Shown one piece after another: positions 1 through 6,047 of a stretch of DNA of 11,216 nucleotides. The DNA is taken from NCBI GenBank assembly GCA_026770585.1, contig MU646396.1, positions 489,295-500,510 of the forward strand. The letters run 5' to 3'. Origin of the DNA: Baffinella frigidus (taxonomy: Eukaryota > Cryptophyceae > Cryptomonadales > Baffinellaceae). The position numbers were made by a program, and so were the translations under genes. Numbering within the stretch: position 1 is the stretch's first letter; each line of letters opens with the position of its first letter. The notes beneath the pieces were generated by a model. That model saw nothing but the letters and a program-made list of their open reading frames with translations. It made no database searches and had not been told where the DNA came from.

Positions 1-205
1 ACCCTAAACCCTAAACCCCACACCCTACCCCTAACCCCCAACCCCTAAACCTCAACCCCTCACCCCTAAACCCTAACCCCTCACCCCTAAACCCTAAACT
101 CTAAACCCTAAACCCTAAACCCTAAACCCTAAACCCCAAACCCTAAACCCTAAACCCTAAACCCTAAACCCTACACCCTAAACCCTAAACCCTAAACCCT
201 AACCG
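1..205. repeat. Telomere-type CCCTAAA array
   Basis: This is a CCCTAAA array. It is degenerate up to about base 105 (CCCCTAACC, CCTCACCC variants) and nearly perfect from 106 to 200. The orientation, with the C-rich strand reading inward from base 1, is what the left end of a chromosome with TTTAGGG telomeres would show. However, similar arrays lie inside introns elsewhere in this window, and the first array bases are more degenerate than the inner ones, the reverse of a fresh telomere. It may therefore be an intron of the methyltransferase gene that follows. Confidence 0.9.
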
Positions 206-505
206 CACCCTCTCCCCTCACCCCTCTCAACCCCCCGACATGAAGGGAACCTTCAGCCATTCCCCCTTGCTCCTGAGATGTCAAGGGAACGTCCTTCCAG
301 CCGAGTGGCTAACACGGCATCTGTCAAGCTAGTGGATTCACAAGTGAACTCCTACATCAACTCCCAGCACAGTGAGGGTAGACTTTCCAGATTGGCAGCT
401 TGGCAGCATCCCGCGGAATGCTGGTGCTCCTCAAGCCGAGAGGCTAACAAGGCGTCCCGCGGGTTGCAGAGTGCCTGAATCCTGAACCTTGGATCCCAAC
501 TGCAG
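206..505. other. Unassigned segment with a degenerate 19-nt repeat
   Basis: No exon is recognisable here. A 19-nt stretch at 300-318 (GCCGAGTGGCTAACACGGC) recurs at 435-453 with two changes, each followed by unrelated sequence. CCTGAATCCTGAACCTT at 473-489 is a telomere-like variant lying just before the splice acceptor at 504-505. The N-terminal PIMT exons (the glycine-rich SAM-binding motif I and what precedes it) would be expected upstream of 506, but I cannot find them here. Confidence 0.4.
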
Positions 506-594
506 CGTGCCTGGCGCGGCTTGTCACCCGCGAAGGGCAGCGCGGGCGGTGCGTGGGCGTGGAGCACGTTCCTGAGCTCGTTCGCCTGGGAGAG
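506..594 (+). CDS. PCMT1: PIMT exon a (SAM-binding strand 2)
   Basis: The acceptor is CTGCAG at 500-505 and the donor GAG|GTCAGC at 595. The exon enters in phase 2 (CG completes a codon from a missing exon) and encodes 29 residues, including [10 protein letters not shown] and [14 protein letters not shown]. The pattern VGVEH-PELV is a PIMT hallmark, where the acidic residue contacts the SAM ribose. Codons are GC-rich at third positions, unlike the flanking repeats. Confidence 0.82.
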
Positions 595-1139
595 GTCAGC
601 ATCCCCATTCAGCCGACTCTTTCTACGTACGAAAGGAGAAGGTGTCCGCCTATGTTGGGAGTGAACGAATCCTAAAGGGCGTACAGGATCTGACCTTGTG
701 ATGTGCCGCGTGCTCTGGAAAGGATTCTTCGTTGCCTGAGAAAGAACCTGTAAGATGGTGTTGTACTGAGGGTATGTGCGCAGGAGAACGTGCGGCGAGA
801 AGACTTTTCGAGTCTCTCCTCGAAAGCCTTGACCCTGCTGGAGACATGCGTTTGGCAAAACGGCGTTTCCTCTCTAATACATCAGGAAATAACTCAGAAT
901 GCTCGACAGCCTTGCTGGAGCCCAATTGAACCCTAAGCCTGAATCGTGGGTAGGAGAACGTGCGCAGAGACGACGCGTCACTCCTCGAAAGTCTTGACCC
1001 TGCTGGAGTGCCGTGCCTCGTCTTCCGCTGCGGGGACGGCCACCTAGGTCTCTCTCTCCATCTCTTCCTCTCTCTCCATCTCTCTCTCTCTCTCTTCCCA
1101 TCTCTCTCTCTCTCCATCTCTCTCTCTTGCTCTCTCTAG

Positions 1140-1177
<38 letters not shown>

Positions 1178-3111
1178 TTCTCTCTAGCTCCATCTCTCTC
1201 TCTCTTTCTATCTTGTTTCCTCTCGCTCTCCCGCTCGATTGGTCTTAACGGTCCTGGAACGGTTTGGTACACGAGACCGAGCACTTGAAGCTGTACGTAT
1301 TGATTGAAGTGAGCACACAAGGTCCTGCTGGATCGCCATGACTCGTCTTCCGATGCGCCGACGGCCGCCTATGTCCTTTAAGGATAGAGGTTAGGGATTT
1401 GGGGTTTGGGATTTGGGGTTAGGGATTTGAGGTTTAGGGTTCAGGGTTTAGGGCTTAGGGTTGAGGGTTTGGGGTTTAGGGTTGGGGGTAGGGGTTTTGG
1501 AGTTTAGGGTTTGGGGTTGAGGGTTTGGGGTTTAGGGTTTAAGGTGTAGGATGTAGGGTGTAGGGTGTGGGATGTAGGGTGTAAAGTGTAAGGTGTAGGG
1601 GTTAGGGGTGAGGGTTTAGGGTTTAGTGTTTAGGATTCAGGGTTGAGGGTTCAGGGTTTATGATTGAGGGTTTAGGGGTTAGAGTTCAGGATTTATGGGG
1701 TTATGGTTTACGGGTTAGGGTTAACGTGTTCGGGTCAGGGTTTAAGGTTTCGGGTTTAGGATTGAATGTGTAGGTTTAGGGTCGCCCAACATCAACAACC
1801 TTGTAAATCCCCATGGTGTATGGGAGTAGGGTCATATGTTCTCAACACGACGTGTTGAGACACCACACGTGTGGTGTCAGTGGTCCTAAAACCCTACCCC
1901 GAACCCCAACAGGATTTGCCGAGCTGGACCCATACGGCATACCACGTGGATCCACGTGGTTTCAGTCCACCACAGCCGCCTCAATCTTGACCCCTAAACC
2001 CTATACCATATAGTGTAGCTCAATCTTGACCCCTAAACCCTATAACATATATTGAACCCTGAACCCTCACCATATACCCTCCCTCCTAAACCTCAAACCC
2101 CGAACAGGATGGGCGGAGGCAGGCCCGTACGACGTGATCCACGTGGGCGCGGCAGCTCCCAGCATCCCTCCCGCCCTCCTGGACCAGCTCGCGCCCGGTC
2201 TAATGCCCAACGCCTACGCTATCGTTACACGTGTTTGCACGTGAGTGTACAAAATATTCGAACGACAATGTCGTGGAGGGCAGGGAGGGACCTGGTACCC
2301 TGAGGCCTACTTGGGGGCTGAGACTCGCTGTGCCCCGAGCTCCCTGCTAGCACCATCGGTGAGAACCGCCTGAGAAACGCAAGGCGACAGGCCAGAGGGT
2401 AAGGGCAGAGGGGCATTCACGACATTGAGCTCATTCCCCTGCAGTCTGATTTATTAGAGAGGAAACCCCATTTGAGTTTGCCAAACCTACACCCTGTGAC
2501 TGTTGTGGGAGAGCGAAGGAGCGCTGCGTTCATTTGGGTCCTTTGGGTTTTGATTTCTCCCCAACTTAGGCGAACACCACGCTTTTCCGCAGAAAAGGTT
2601 TGCAGAATTCACACGTCCCCCCTCCTCTTTGGCACACAGGGGGGCGGATGCTGATCCCAGTGGGGGAGAAAGGCAAGATGCAAACACTCAAGGTGGTCGA
2701 TCGCGGTCAGGACGGGAAGGTTTCCACCCCTATTTCAGCATTGGAGCCATTGTCCATCCCAGCACGCTCAATGCAACCCTAAACCCTGAACCCTAAACCC
2801 TGAACCCTAAACACTAAACCCCAAACCCTAAACCCGAAGCCCAAAACCCTCAACCGGAAACTGTATACCCTACTCCCTACGCCCTGCGCCCTCAACCGGA
2901 AACCGGAAACCGTAAACCCTGAACCTTGAACCCTGAACCCTAAACTCTCAACCCTGCACGCTCAACCCTAAACCTGAAACCCTAAGGACAGGTATCGGAG
3001 CGGGACGTGCAGGACGTGATCTTCGTGCCTCTCATGGACCGCGAAGCCCAGGCAACCCCTGGAGAGACTCATTTGTTTCTACTGACAGAGAGAGAGAAAG
3101 ACCTTTATTAA
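506..3111 (+). CDS. PCMT1: Protein-L-isoaspartate O-methyltransferase (PIMT), five exons, 5' part not in window
   Basis: Joined exons are 506-594, 954-1047, 2108-2197, 2640-2719 and 2992-3111. They give 156 residues in one frame with GT-AG boundaries and matching phases. PIMT transfers methyl from S-adenosylmethionine to isoaspartyl residues in damaged cytosolic proteins. Family landmarks appear in order: [10 protein letters not shown] (SAM-ribose acidic strand), [50 protein letters not shown], and the C-terminal [12 protein letters not shown]. Eukaryotic PIMT is usually about 210-230 residues, so roughly 80-100 N-terminal residues including glycine-rich motif I are absent. They lie left of the window, or were lost if base 1 is a chromosome end. 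The last 19 codons before TAA at 3109 run into a GA microsatellite and look non-conserved. An alternative ending splices from 3051 to 3578. Exon identity is strong; whether the locus is functional is not known. Confidence 0.85.
595..953 (+). other. PIMT intron 1 with decayed exon copies
   Basis: A 359-nt GT-AG intron. It contains a decayed copy of the start of the next exon at 782-843 and a shorter scrap at 902-920. It ends with GAACCCTAAGCCTGAAT, a telomere-like remnant, about 10 nt before the AG at 952-953. Confidence 0.7.
782..843 (+). pseudogene. Decayed copy of the 5' half of PIMT exon b
   Basis: From GAGAACGTGC at 784 to CCTGCTGGAG at 843 this parallels exon b at 954-1008, including the preceding CAG acceptor. 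It is 60 nt long against 55 nt in exon b, so its frame is broken by a net 5 nt. The second half of the exon, which encodes the GDG motif, is missing. Confidence 0.75.
954..1047 (+). CDS. PCMT1: PIMT exon b (ENVRRDD and GDG motif)
   Basis: The acceptor is GGTAG at 949-953 and the donor CTAG|GTCTCT at 1048. It opens in phase 0 and closes with one base of a glycine codon. It encodes 31 residues including [13 protein letters not shown] and CGDGHL. Joining it to exon c restores [14 protein letters not shown], exactly the family pattern. A CT microsatellite begins immediately at the donor. Confidence 0.83.
1049..1240. repeat. CT/GA microsatellite
   Basis: Long CT-rich run with interruptions such as CTCCAT and TCTAGC. 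It starts directly at the exon b donor. It produces long Arg/Glu-rich and Ser/Leu-rich open frames on both strands that are artefacts. Confidence 0.95.
1324..1378 (+). pseudogene. Decayed copy of the 3' half of PIMT exon b
   Basis: A gapless match of 44 of 55 bases to 1003-1057, from CCTGCTGGA through GACGGCC to just beyond the donor. The donor dinucleotide is kept as CCTAT|GTCC. In the exon b frame it meets TGA after SP, so it cannot substitute for the exon. Confidence 0.75.
1380..1790. repeat. Degenerate TTTAGGG block within PIMT intron 2
   Basis: About 410 bp of 6-8-nt units such as GGGTTTA, GGGTTTGG and GGTGTAG. The G-rich strand is on the + strand, opposite in orientation to the block at 1-205. 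Divergence is high throughout. Confidence 0.92.
1841..1960. repeat. Three successive perfect palindromes
   Basis: CTCAACACG-A-CGTGTTGAG at 1841-1859, then GACACCACACGTGTGGTGTC at 1859-1878, then ACCACGTGGATCCACGTGGT at 1941-1960. All are exact. The last two contain CACGTG or CACACGTGTG cores. Their role is unknown; the last overlaps the decayed copy of exon c. Confidence 0.85.
1905..1960 (+). pseudogene. Decayed copy of the 5' part of PIMT exon c
   Basis: CCCAACAG|GAT at 1905-1915 matches the true acceptor CCGAACAG|GAT at 2100-2110. The following bases encode GFAELDPYG, parallel to GWAEAGPYD in exon c. Then indels destroy the IHVGAAAP stretch. A CCCTACCCCGAACCCC telomere-like stretch precedes the acceptor, as at the real exon. 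Confidence 0.65.
1981..2050. repeat. 39-nt tandem duplication
   Basis: TCAATCTTGACCCCTAAACC at 1981 recurs at 2020, with CCTATA and CATATA following in both copies. The duplicated unit includes CCCTAAACCC, so it grew inside telomere-like sequence. Confidence 0.85.
2108..2197 (+). CDS. PCMT1: PIMT exon c ([13 protein letters not shown] motif)
   Basis: The acceptor is CCGAACAG at 2100-2107 and the donor CCCG|GTCTAA at 2198. The exon is phase 1 at both ends with 29 full codons, including [17 protein letters not shown] and ALLDQLAP. The D-IHVGAAAP block is the most diagnostic PIMT signature in the window. The intron just upstream ends in CCTAAACCTCAAACCCCG, a telomere-like tract. Confidence 0.88.
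2198..2639 (+). other. PIMT intron 3 with dispersed-repeat copy
   Basis: A 442-nt GT-AG intron ending TTTGGCACACAG. Unlike its neighbours it has no clear telomere-like block before the acceptor; CCCCCCTCCTCTTT supplies an ordinary pyrimidine tract. A dispersed repeat shared with 4846-4970 occupies about 2535-2620. Confidence 0.65.
2535..2620. repeat. Dispersed repeat family A, copy 1
   Basis: Shares TGGGTCCTTT-GGTTTT-ATTTCTCCC, then the CTTTTCCG-AGAAA-G block, with 4846-4970; a shorter relative lies at 7786-7890. The copies are clearly diverged. It lies inside PIMT intron 3. Confidence 0.7.
2640..2719 (+). CDS. PCMT1: PIMT exon d (GGRMLIPVG motif)
   Basis: The acceptor is GCACACAG at 2632-2639 and the donor GGGAAG|GTTTCC at 2720. 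GG completes the glycine codon opened by exon c; 26 further codons follow, including [16 protein letters not shown] and VVDRGQDGK. This matches the family's PGGRL-IPVG strand and the following beta hairpin. The exon closes in phase 0. Confidence 0.87.
2720..2991 (+). other. PIMT intron 4, mostly CCCTAAA-type repeat
   Basis: A 272-nt GT-AG intron. From 2773 to 2986 it is telomere-like on the sense strand (CCCTAAA, CCCTGAA, CCGGAAA variants), reaching within 6 nt of the acceptor AG at 2990-2991. No separate pyrimidine tract is present, so the repeat itself must supply the branch region if the exon is spliced. Confidence 0.75.
2773..2986. repeat. Degenerate CCCTAAA block inside PIMT intron 4
   Basis: About 30 units of CCCTAAA, CCCTGAA and related forms, with an internal CCGGAAA sub-variant at 2852-2910. 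Confidence 0.92.
2992..3111 (+). CDS. PCMT1: PIMT exon e (C-terminal [12 protein letters not shown]) and stop
   Basis: The acceptor is AAGGACAG at 2984-2991, phase 0. It encodes [20 protein letters not shown], matching the conserved PIMT ending V-YVPL-D, then 19 codons to TAA at 3109-3111 that drift into GA repeat (LTEREKDLY). The conserved part ends at 3051. There CAG|GCAACC could act as a GC donor to the phase-0 exon-like segment at 3578. Which ending is used cannot be told from sequence alone. Confidence 0.82.
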   Translation, partial: VSERDVQDVIFVPLMDREAQATPGETHLFLLTEREKDLY

Positions 3112-3114
3112 TAC

Positions 3115-3176
<62 letters not shown>

Positions 3177-3190
3177 GGAGAAAGACAATT
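3085..3190. repeat. GA microsatellite
   Basis: An (AG)n run, purest at 3122-3167, with flanking AGAAAG interruptions. It overlaps the last codons of the read-through ending of PIMT exon e. Confidence 0.95.
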
Positions 3191-3577
3191 GCCCAGGTAG
3201 TTCAGAGCGAGAGCCTCAATGTCGTGGAGAGTTCCCCTCTCAGAGTCGGAATTCCCCTCCTACCCCCACTTCATTGCTACCAACACGGCCTCTTTTACTG
3301 TCAGAAAGACTTTTGTTACTAACAACACGACCTCATTTTCGAGGTCAGATAGAAAGACACAGAGACCTTCATTTATACCAACATGGCCGATATGTATGCA
3401 CCCCCACCATGTTTCACCCCCGGTATGTCCACACAATGCCTGCCTGCAGGAGGCTTTCTGTCAAGGCCTTGTACGACTAGGACCTGTGGAGGCAACTATT
3501 GTGAGGACAAACAGGGGTACACGGGGGAGGCATGTTGGTTTCGATGGGTGATAACCACACCTTTCTCTCCCTGGCAG
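3191..3577. other. Degenerate repeat segment, no firm gene
   Basis: ACCAACACGGCCTC near 3278 and ACTAACAACACGACCTC near 3318 are diverged copies. Each is followed by a GTCAGA-AGAAAGAC stretch, and a further relative (TTTATACCAACATGG) sits near 3371. One frame from 3383 has six cysteines, but I see no established domain. CCTGCAG|GAGGC at 3442-3453 resembles the acceptor and first bases at 3571-3582 and may be another decayed exon start. The segment ends with a good pyrimidine tract, CCTTTCTCTCCCTGGCAG. Confidence 0.45.
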
Positions 3578-3637
3578 GAGGCCTCAGGCAACTCGACCAA
3601 GTTCAACCTGCTGAAGCTCGCCCTTGAGCGCCCTTGA
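3578..3637 (+). CDS. Exon-like terminal segment, unknown (possible alternative PIMT end)
   Basis: After a strong acceptor (pyrimidine tract plus GGCAG at 3573-3577) come 20 codons with GC-rich third positions: EASGNSTKFNLLKLALERP then TGA. The end LKLALERP-stop recurs at 4002-4028 as LKLAFERP-stop, with 25 of 27 bases the same, so the piece was duplicated. It is phase-compatible with a GC donor at 3052 in PIMT exon e, which would give a 19-residue tail. PIMT has no conserved sequence there, so homology cannot decide. It could instead be the end of a different gene whose other exons I cannot find, or chance. Confidence 0.4.
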   Translation, partial: EASGNSTKFNLLKLALERP

Positions 3638-3945
3638 CCCGCGGAGGGGGCTATCTATCTTCCCTATCGGATGAGGCGGACTCGCTCCAGGACTCTGGCC
3701 CAGCGGGCTCGTTCCTTGACCCGTGGGAGGGGGGGGCAGTCAACGGGGGTTACTTTCGAACCGTTAGGGGTTACTCGCGACCCGCGGGGGGGCACTTTCT
3801 ATCCCCGCGAAGTGGGCTCGTTTTCCTGTGTACTAGTACATCTCTCACATCTCCGAAACGCACACGGAATCACGACCCTGTGTGGACGGACCCTAGGACG
3901 GGACTACATAAATAACGTTACTCTGGGCCCGAGGCGGGGCCGTTC
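3638..3945. repeat. GC-rich degenerate repeats (GACCCGCGGGGGG)
   Basis: TTGACCCGCGG-GGGGG occurs near 3634, 3718, 3779 and 4024, and GGGGTTACTCGCGA near 3767 and 4054. Interleaved is a dispersed repeat at 3831-3916 that recurs at 9351-9404. GGGCCCGAGGCGGGGCC at 3926 belongs to a motif family also seen at 5515 and 7763. No gene recognised. Confidence 0.6.
3831..3916. repeat. Dispersed repeat family B, copy 1
   Basis: TACTAGTACATCTC, ACATCTCC-GAACGC and CTACATAAATAAC match 9351-9404 in order. This copy carries about 30 extra nt in the middle (roughly 3868-3899). Confidence 0.75.
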
Positions 3946-3998
3946 TACACGGGTACCTCGCTCATAAACAAACGCCTCCACCCTAGGACCACCATAGG
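3946..3998 (+). mobile_element. Partial copy (left arm) of a small inverted-repeat element
   Basis: TACACGGGTACCTCGCTCAT at 3946 followed by ACGCCTCCACCCTAGGACC matches the left arm of the elements at 4166 and 8681. The match stops after ACCACCATA and the right arm is missing. A duplicated exon scrap (4002-4028) follows directly. Confidence 0.7.
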
Positions 3999-4001
3999 GC
4001 C

Positions 4002-4060
4002 CTGAAGCTCGCCTTTGAGCGGCCTTGACCCGCGGGGGGGGGCTATTTACAGGGGTTACT
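4002..4060 (+). pseudogene. Duplicate of the end of the 3578-3637 segment plus downstream repeat
   Basis: CTGAAGCTCGCC-TTGAGCG at 4002 repeats 3611-3630. The TGA is kept and the following GACCCGCGG-GGGGGCTAT also matches, so the copy runs past the stop. Changes within the coding part are one synonymous and one Leu-to-Phe. Confidence 0.6.
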
Positions 4061-4165
4061 CGCGAACAAGGACACACACGTAGGACCCTACCTAGGGTCA
4101 TGCGGAAGGGCTGGTCGTGGGAGCATAGGACCGACCTGAGGCTAGTGCGTGTCCTGAATTTCAAG

Positions 4166-4296
4166 TACATGGGGTACCTCGCTTATGAGAAATCGCACCC
4201 CCCCTAGGACCACCATACGGTTCTAGGCACAGCCCTACTGTCGGGTCCTAGAAGGAGGCGCTTTCTTATGAGCGAGGTACACCTGTACCCCATGTA
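4166..4296. mobile_element. MITE-like element, full copy (131 bp)
   Basis: Terminal inverted repeats: TACATGGGGTACCTCGCTTA at the left, and at the right the reverse complement of TACATGGGG, then GTACCTCGCTCATAAGAAA (read inward) after a 7-nt insertion, continuing to CTAGGA on both sides. The arms are about 45 nt and leave a short centre. It has no coding capacity. The ends read TA...TA, which may be a TA target duplication as in Tc1/mariner-type MITEs, but the palindromic ends make this uncertain. Confidence 0.8.
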
Positions 4297-4332
4297 TCTA
4301 TCTTCCCCTTTGGACAAGGCAGGCTCGCCCCA

Positions 4333-4745
4333 GGGGTTTAGGGTTTAGGAATGAGGGATGAGGGGTTGAGGGTTTGAGGTTTGGGGTTGAGAGTTAAGGG
4401 TTGAGAGTTTAGGGTTCAGGGTTGAGTTTAGGGTTCAGGGTGTAGGATAGGATGGAATTTAGTGTTTAGGGTTTAGGGTTTAGGGTTTAGGGTTTAGGGT
4501 TTAGGGTTTAGGGTTTAGGGTATAGTGGTCCGGGTTGAGAGTTTAGGGTTTAGGTTTCAGGGATTTAATTTTTAGGGTTTAAACCGCACGCACTGATCTT
4601 TAAACCCTAAATCCGAAATCCTGGATCCTGAACCCTCAACCCTAAACCCTAAATCCCACCCCTAAATCCTAACTCCTACACCCTAAACCTTGAACCCTCA
4701 ACCCCCAACCCCATCAACCGGTTCAGGGTTTAGGTTGTAGGGGGG
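4333..4745. repeat. Two telomere-like blocks meeting head to head
   Basis: 4333-4580 is TTTAGGG-type on the + strand, with about eight perfect units at 4463-4520. After a short non-repeat bridge (about 4581-4600, AACCGCACGCACTGATC) the strand sense flips to CCCTAAA/CCCTCAA type at 4601-4720. G-rich followed by C-rich is the order produced by joining two telomere ends. Confidence 0.9.
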
Positions 4746-4845
4746 TTTTAGGTGTTTGTTTGTCCCAGTACACCCACGCCAGGTCCAACGTCAAAAAAAA
4801 TAGATACAAGTTATTGTTTATATTGTGTACAGTTTTTTTTCATGA

Positions 4846-4970
4846 TGGGTCCTTTAGGTTTTAATTTCTCCCAACATGGCCCAACGACACGCCCTTCCGT
4901 AGAAAGGATCTGCAGAGCAAGAATTTTTGCTTTCGGATCGCATCTAGCTCTCCAGTACAGAGGCTCGTGA
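4846..4970. repeat. Dispersed repeat family A, copy 2
   Basis: Its first half matches 2535-2620 (TGGGTCCTTTAGGTTTTAAT, TTTCTCCC). Its second half matches 7786-7890 (CCCAACATGG, TAGAAAGG, TTTCGGATC-CATC, TACAGAGG). It therefore links the other two copies. Confidence 0.75.
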
Positions 4971-5469
4971 AGAGGGGATAGAGGGTGGTTTTCCTGGGGT
5001 GTTTGAGTTATCCCCATGAGGGACGCGCTCGCCCACTCACCGAACTCTGGGTTAAAGCCCGGACGTGGAAAGGACTGGTGGCTGAAAGGACGAGGATGTT
5101 CATGCAAAATGAACGACCCGACACCAGGGCATGCACACGAGCAAATAACACGCTTCTCCAACGTTTCATCTTGTGGTACGGAACTTTGTCACGTGAATTT
5201 TCCAATACTGCCACTCGAGGCTGGAAGAGGGAGTATTTTAAATGTGAGGTTGTTAAATTTGGTACCAGTCACGGGCAGGCTTGGTCACGACCCCACTCGC
5301 GGGGACGTGACCAAACGCCCCTTCTGTACGAAAATTACTACACCCCTTTTTTTTTCTTCACTTGTGAAGCACTTGTGAAATCGTTTTTTTTAAAAAACAG
5401 TCCCTCTTCCAGTCTTGAGTGGTGACTCTGACCTGGCGTGGCTTTTCGAAGCGGTTTCAGGTTTTTGCG

Positions 5470-5539
5470 ACATGTGGGGGAAGAGTGTGAAAAACGAGAT
5501 TCAGGGAAAGGTTTGGGCCCGAGGCGGGCCGTCGGCACT
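5470..5539. repeat. Paralogous empty site of the LTR element
   Basis: Aligns without gaps to 6571-6618 joined to 7764-7785, that is, to the sequence either side of the LTR element with one copy of GAGT retained. Shared blocks include ACATGTGGGG, AAAACGAGATTC and CCCGAGGCGGGCCGTCGGC. Confidence 0.85.
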
Positions 5540-5685
5540 TTCGCTTGGACGGGTTTGATGCTAAATATCCAGTTTGTCACCTCTCGTCTAAATCACCTGA
5601 ACAAAAAAAAAGTTAGCGGTTGAGCGTTATCCTTCTCATTCTCAACCCTTGAGCTGACTAGGAGTTAATTCGTTGAATAGCCATC

Positions 5686-6047
5686 GATCATAGAGCAGGT
5701 CCCTTTGTAGTTGGCTCTCGAAAAGGTCGAAAACTCCGAACCTTCCACGTACTTGTAGTCAACACCATCCATTTAAAGGAATTCCTGGTACAAATTCACC
5801 GAGTTGACTAAAAGTAGAGCGTTTGCGGTAATTGTTGTCCGTTTTGGACTGGCGGTTTTTCGGTTTTCCGGTTTTCATTTGTACCAGAAGTATCCATTTA
5901 AAATGTTTTAAGGCCTTGACACCATTTTACAAAACCGGAAAACGCACGTCCGAAATGGACAACAATTACCGAAACGATCTACGTAGAATTTTTGGAGTTT
6001 TCGACCTTTTCAAGTGCCAACTAAAAAGGGACCTGCTCTAAAAGATC
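5686..6047. mobile_element. Foldback element (about 362 bp inverted repeat)
   Basis: The left arm begins GATCATAGAGCAGGTCCCTT; the right arm ends with the complement AAGGGACCTGCTCTAAAAGATC (shown in two joined parts: AAGGGACCTGCTCT, AAAAGATC). Both arms share AAAAGGTCGAAAACTCC, the exact 14-mer GGTAATTGTTGTCC (5827-5840 against 5957-5970) and TTTTCCGGTTTT. The left arm has about 65 nt more than the right between these blocks. It has no coding capacity. Probably a non-autonomous DNA transposon; no clear target duplication was seen. Confidence 0.75.

Larger units (their letters stand above)
1048..2107 (+). other. PIMT intron 2: CT tract, telomere-like blocks, palindromes, exon scraps
   Basis: A 1060-nt GT-AG intron. 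In order it holds a CT microsatellite (1049-1240), a decayed copy of the end of exon b (1324-1378), a TTTAGGG-type block (1380-1790), three palindromes (1841-1960), a decayed copy of the start of exon c (1905-1960), a 39-nt tandem duplication (1981-2050), and CCCTAAA-type sequence up to the acceptor. Confidence 0.7.
4746..5685. other. Gene-poor segment with dispersed repeats
   Basis: Contains dispersed repeat family A at 4846-4970, poly-T runs at 4833 and 5347, and a repeat at 5470-5539 that is the paralogous empty site of the LTR element. Open frames of up to 146 codons cross this region, but they show no domain, no consistent codon use, and overlap each other on both strands. I accept no gene here. 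Confidence 0.55.

Noticed and set aside
650-1320. Long Arg/Glu-rich open frames on the minus strand and a Ser/Leu-rich frame on the plus strand
   Set aside because: They are translations of the CT/GA microsatellite at 1049-1240 and overlap a well-supported PIMT exon on the plus strand.
3383-3637. Cysteine-containing frame with CGGNYCEDKQGYTGEAC, suggestive of an EGF-like domain
   Set aside because: Cysteine spacing does not complete an EGF module, the frame runs through repeats, and the acceptor at 3577 explains the final part better.
4985-5425. 146-codon plus-strand open frame
   Set aside because: No domain, no splice support, overlapped by comparable frames on both strands, and ends in a T-rich low-complexity run.
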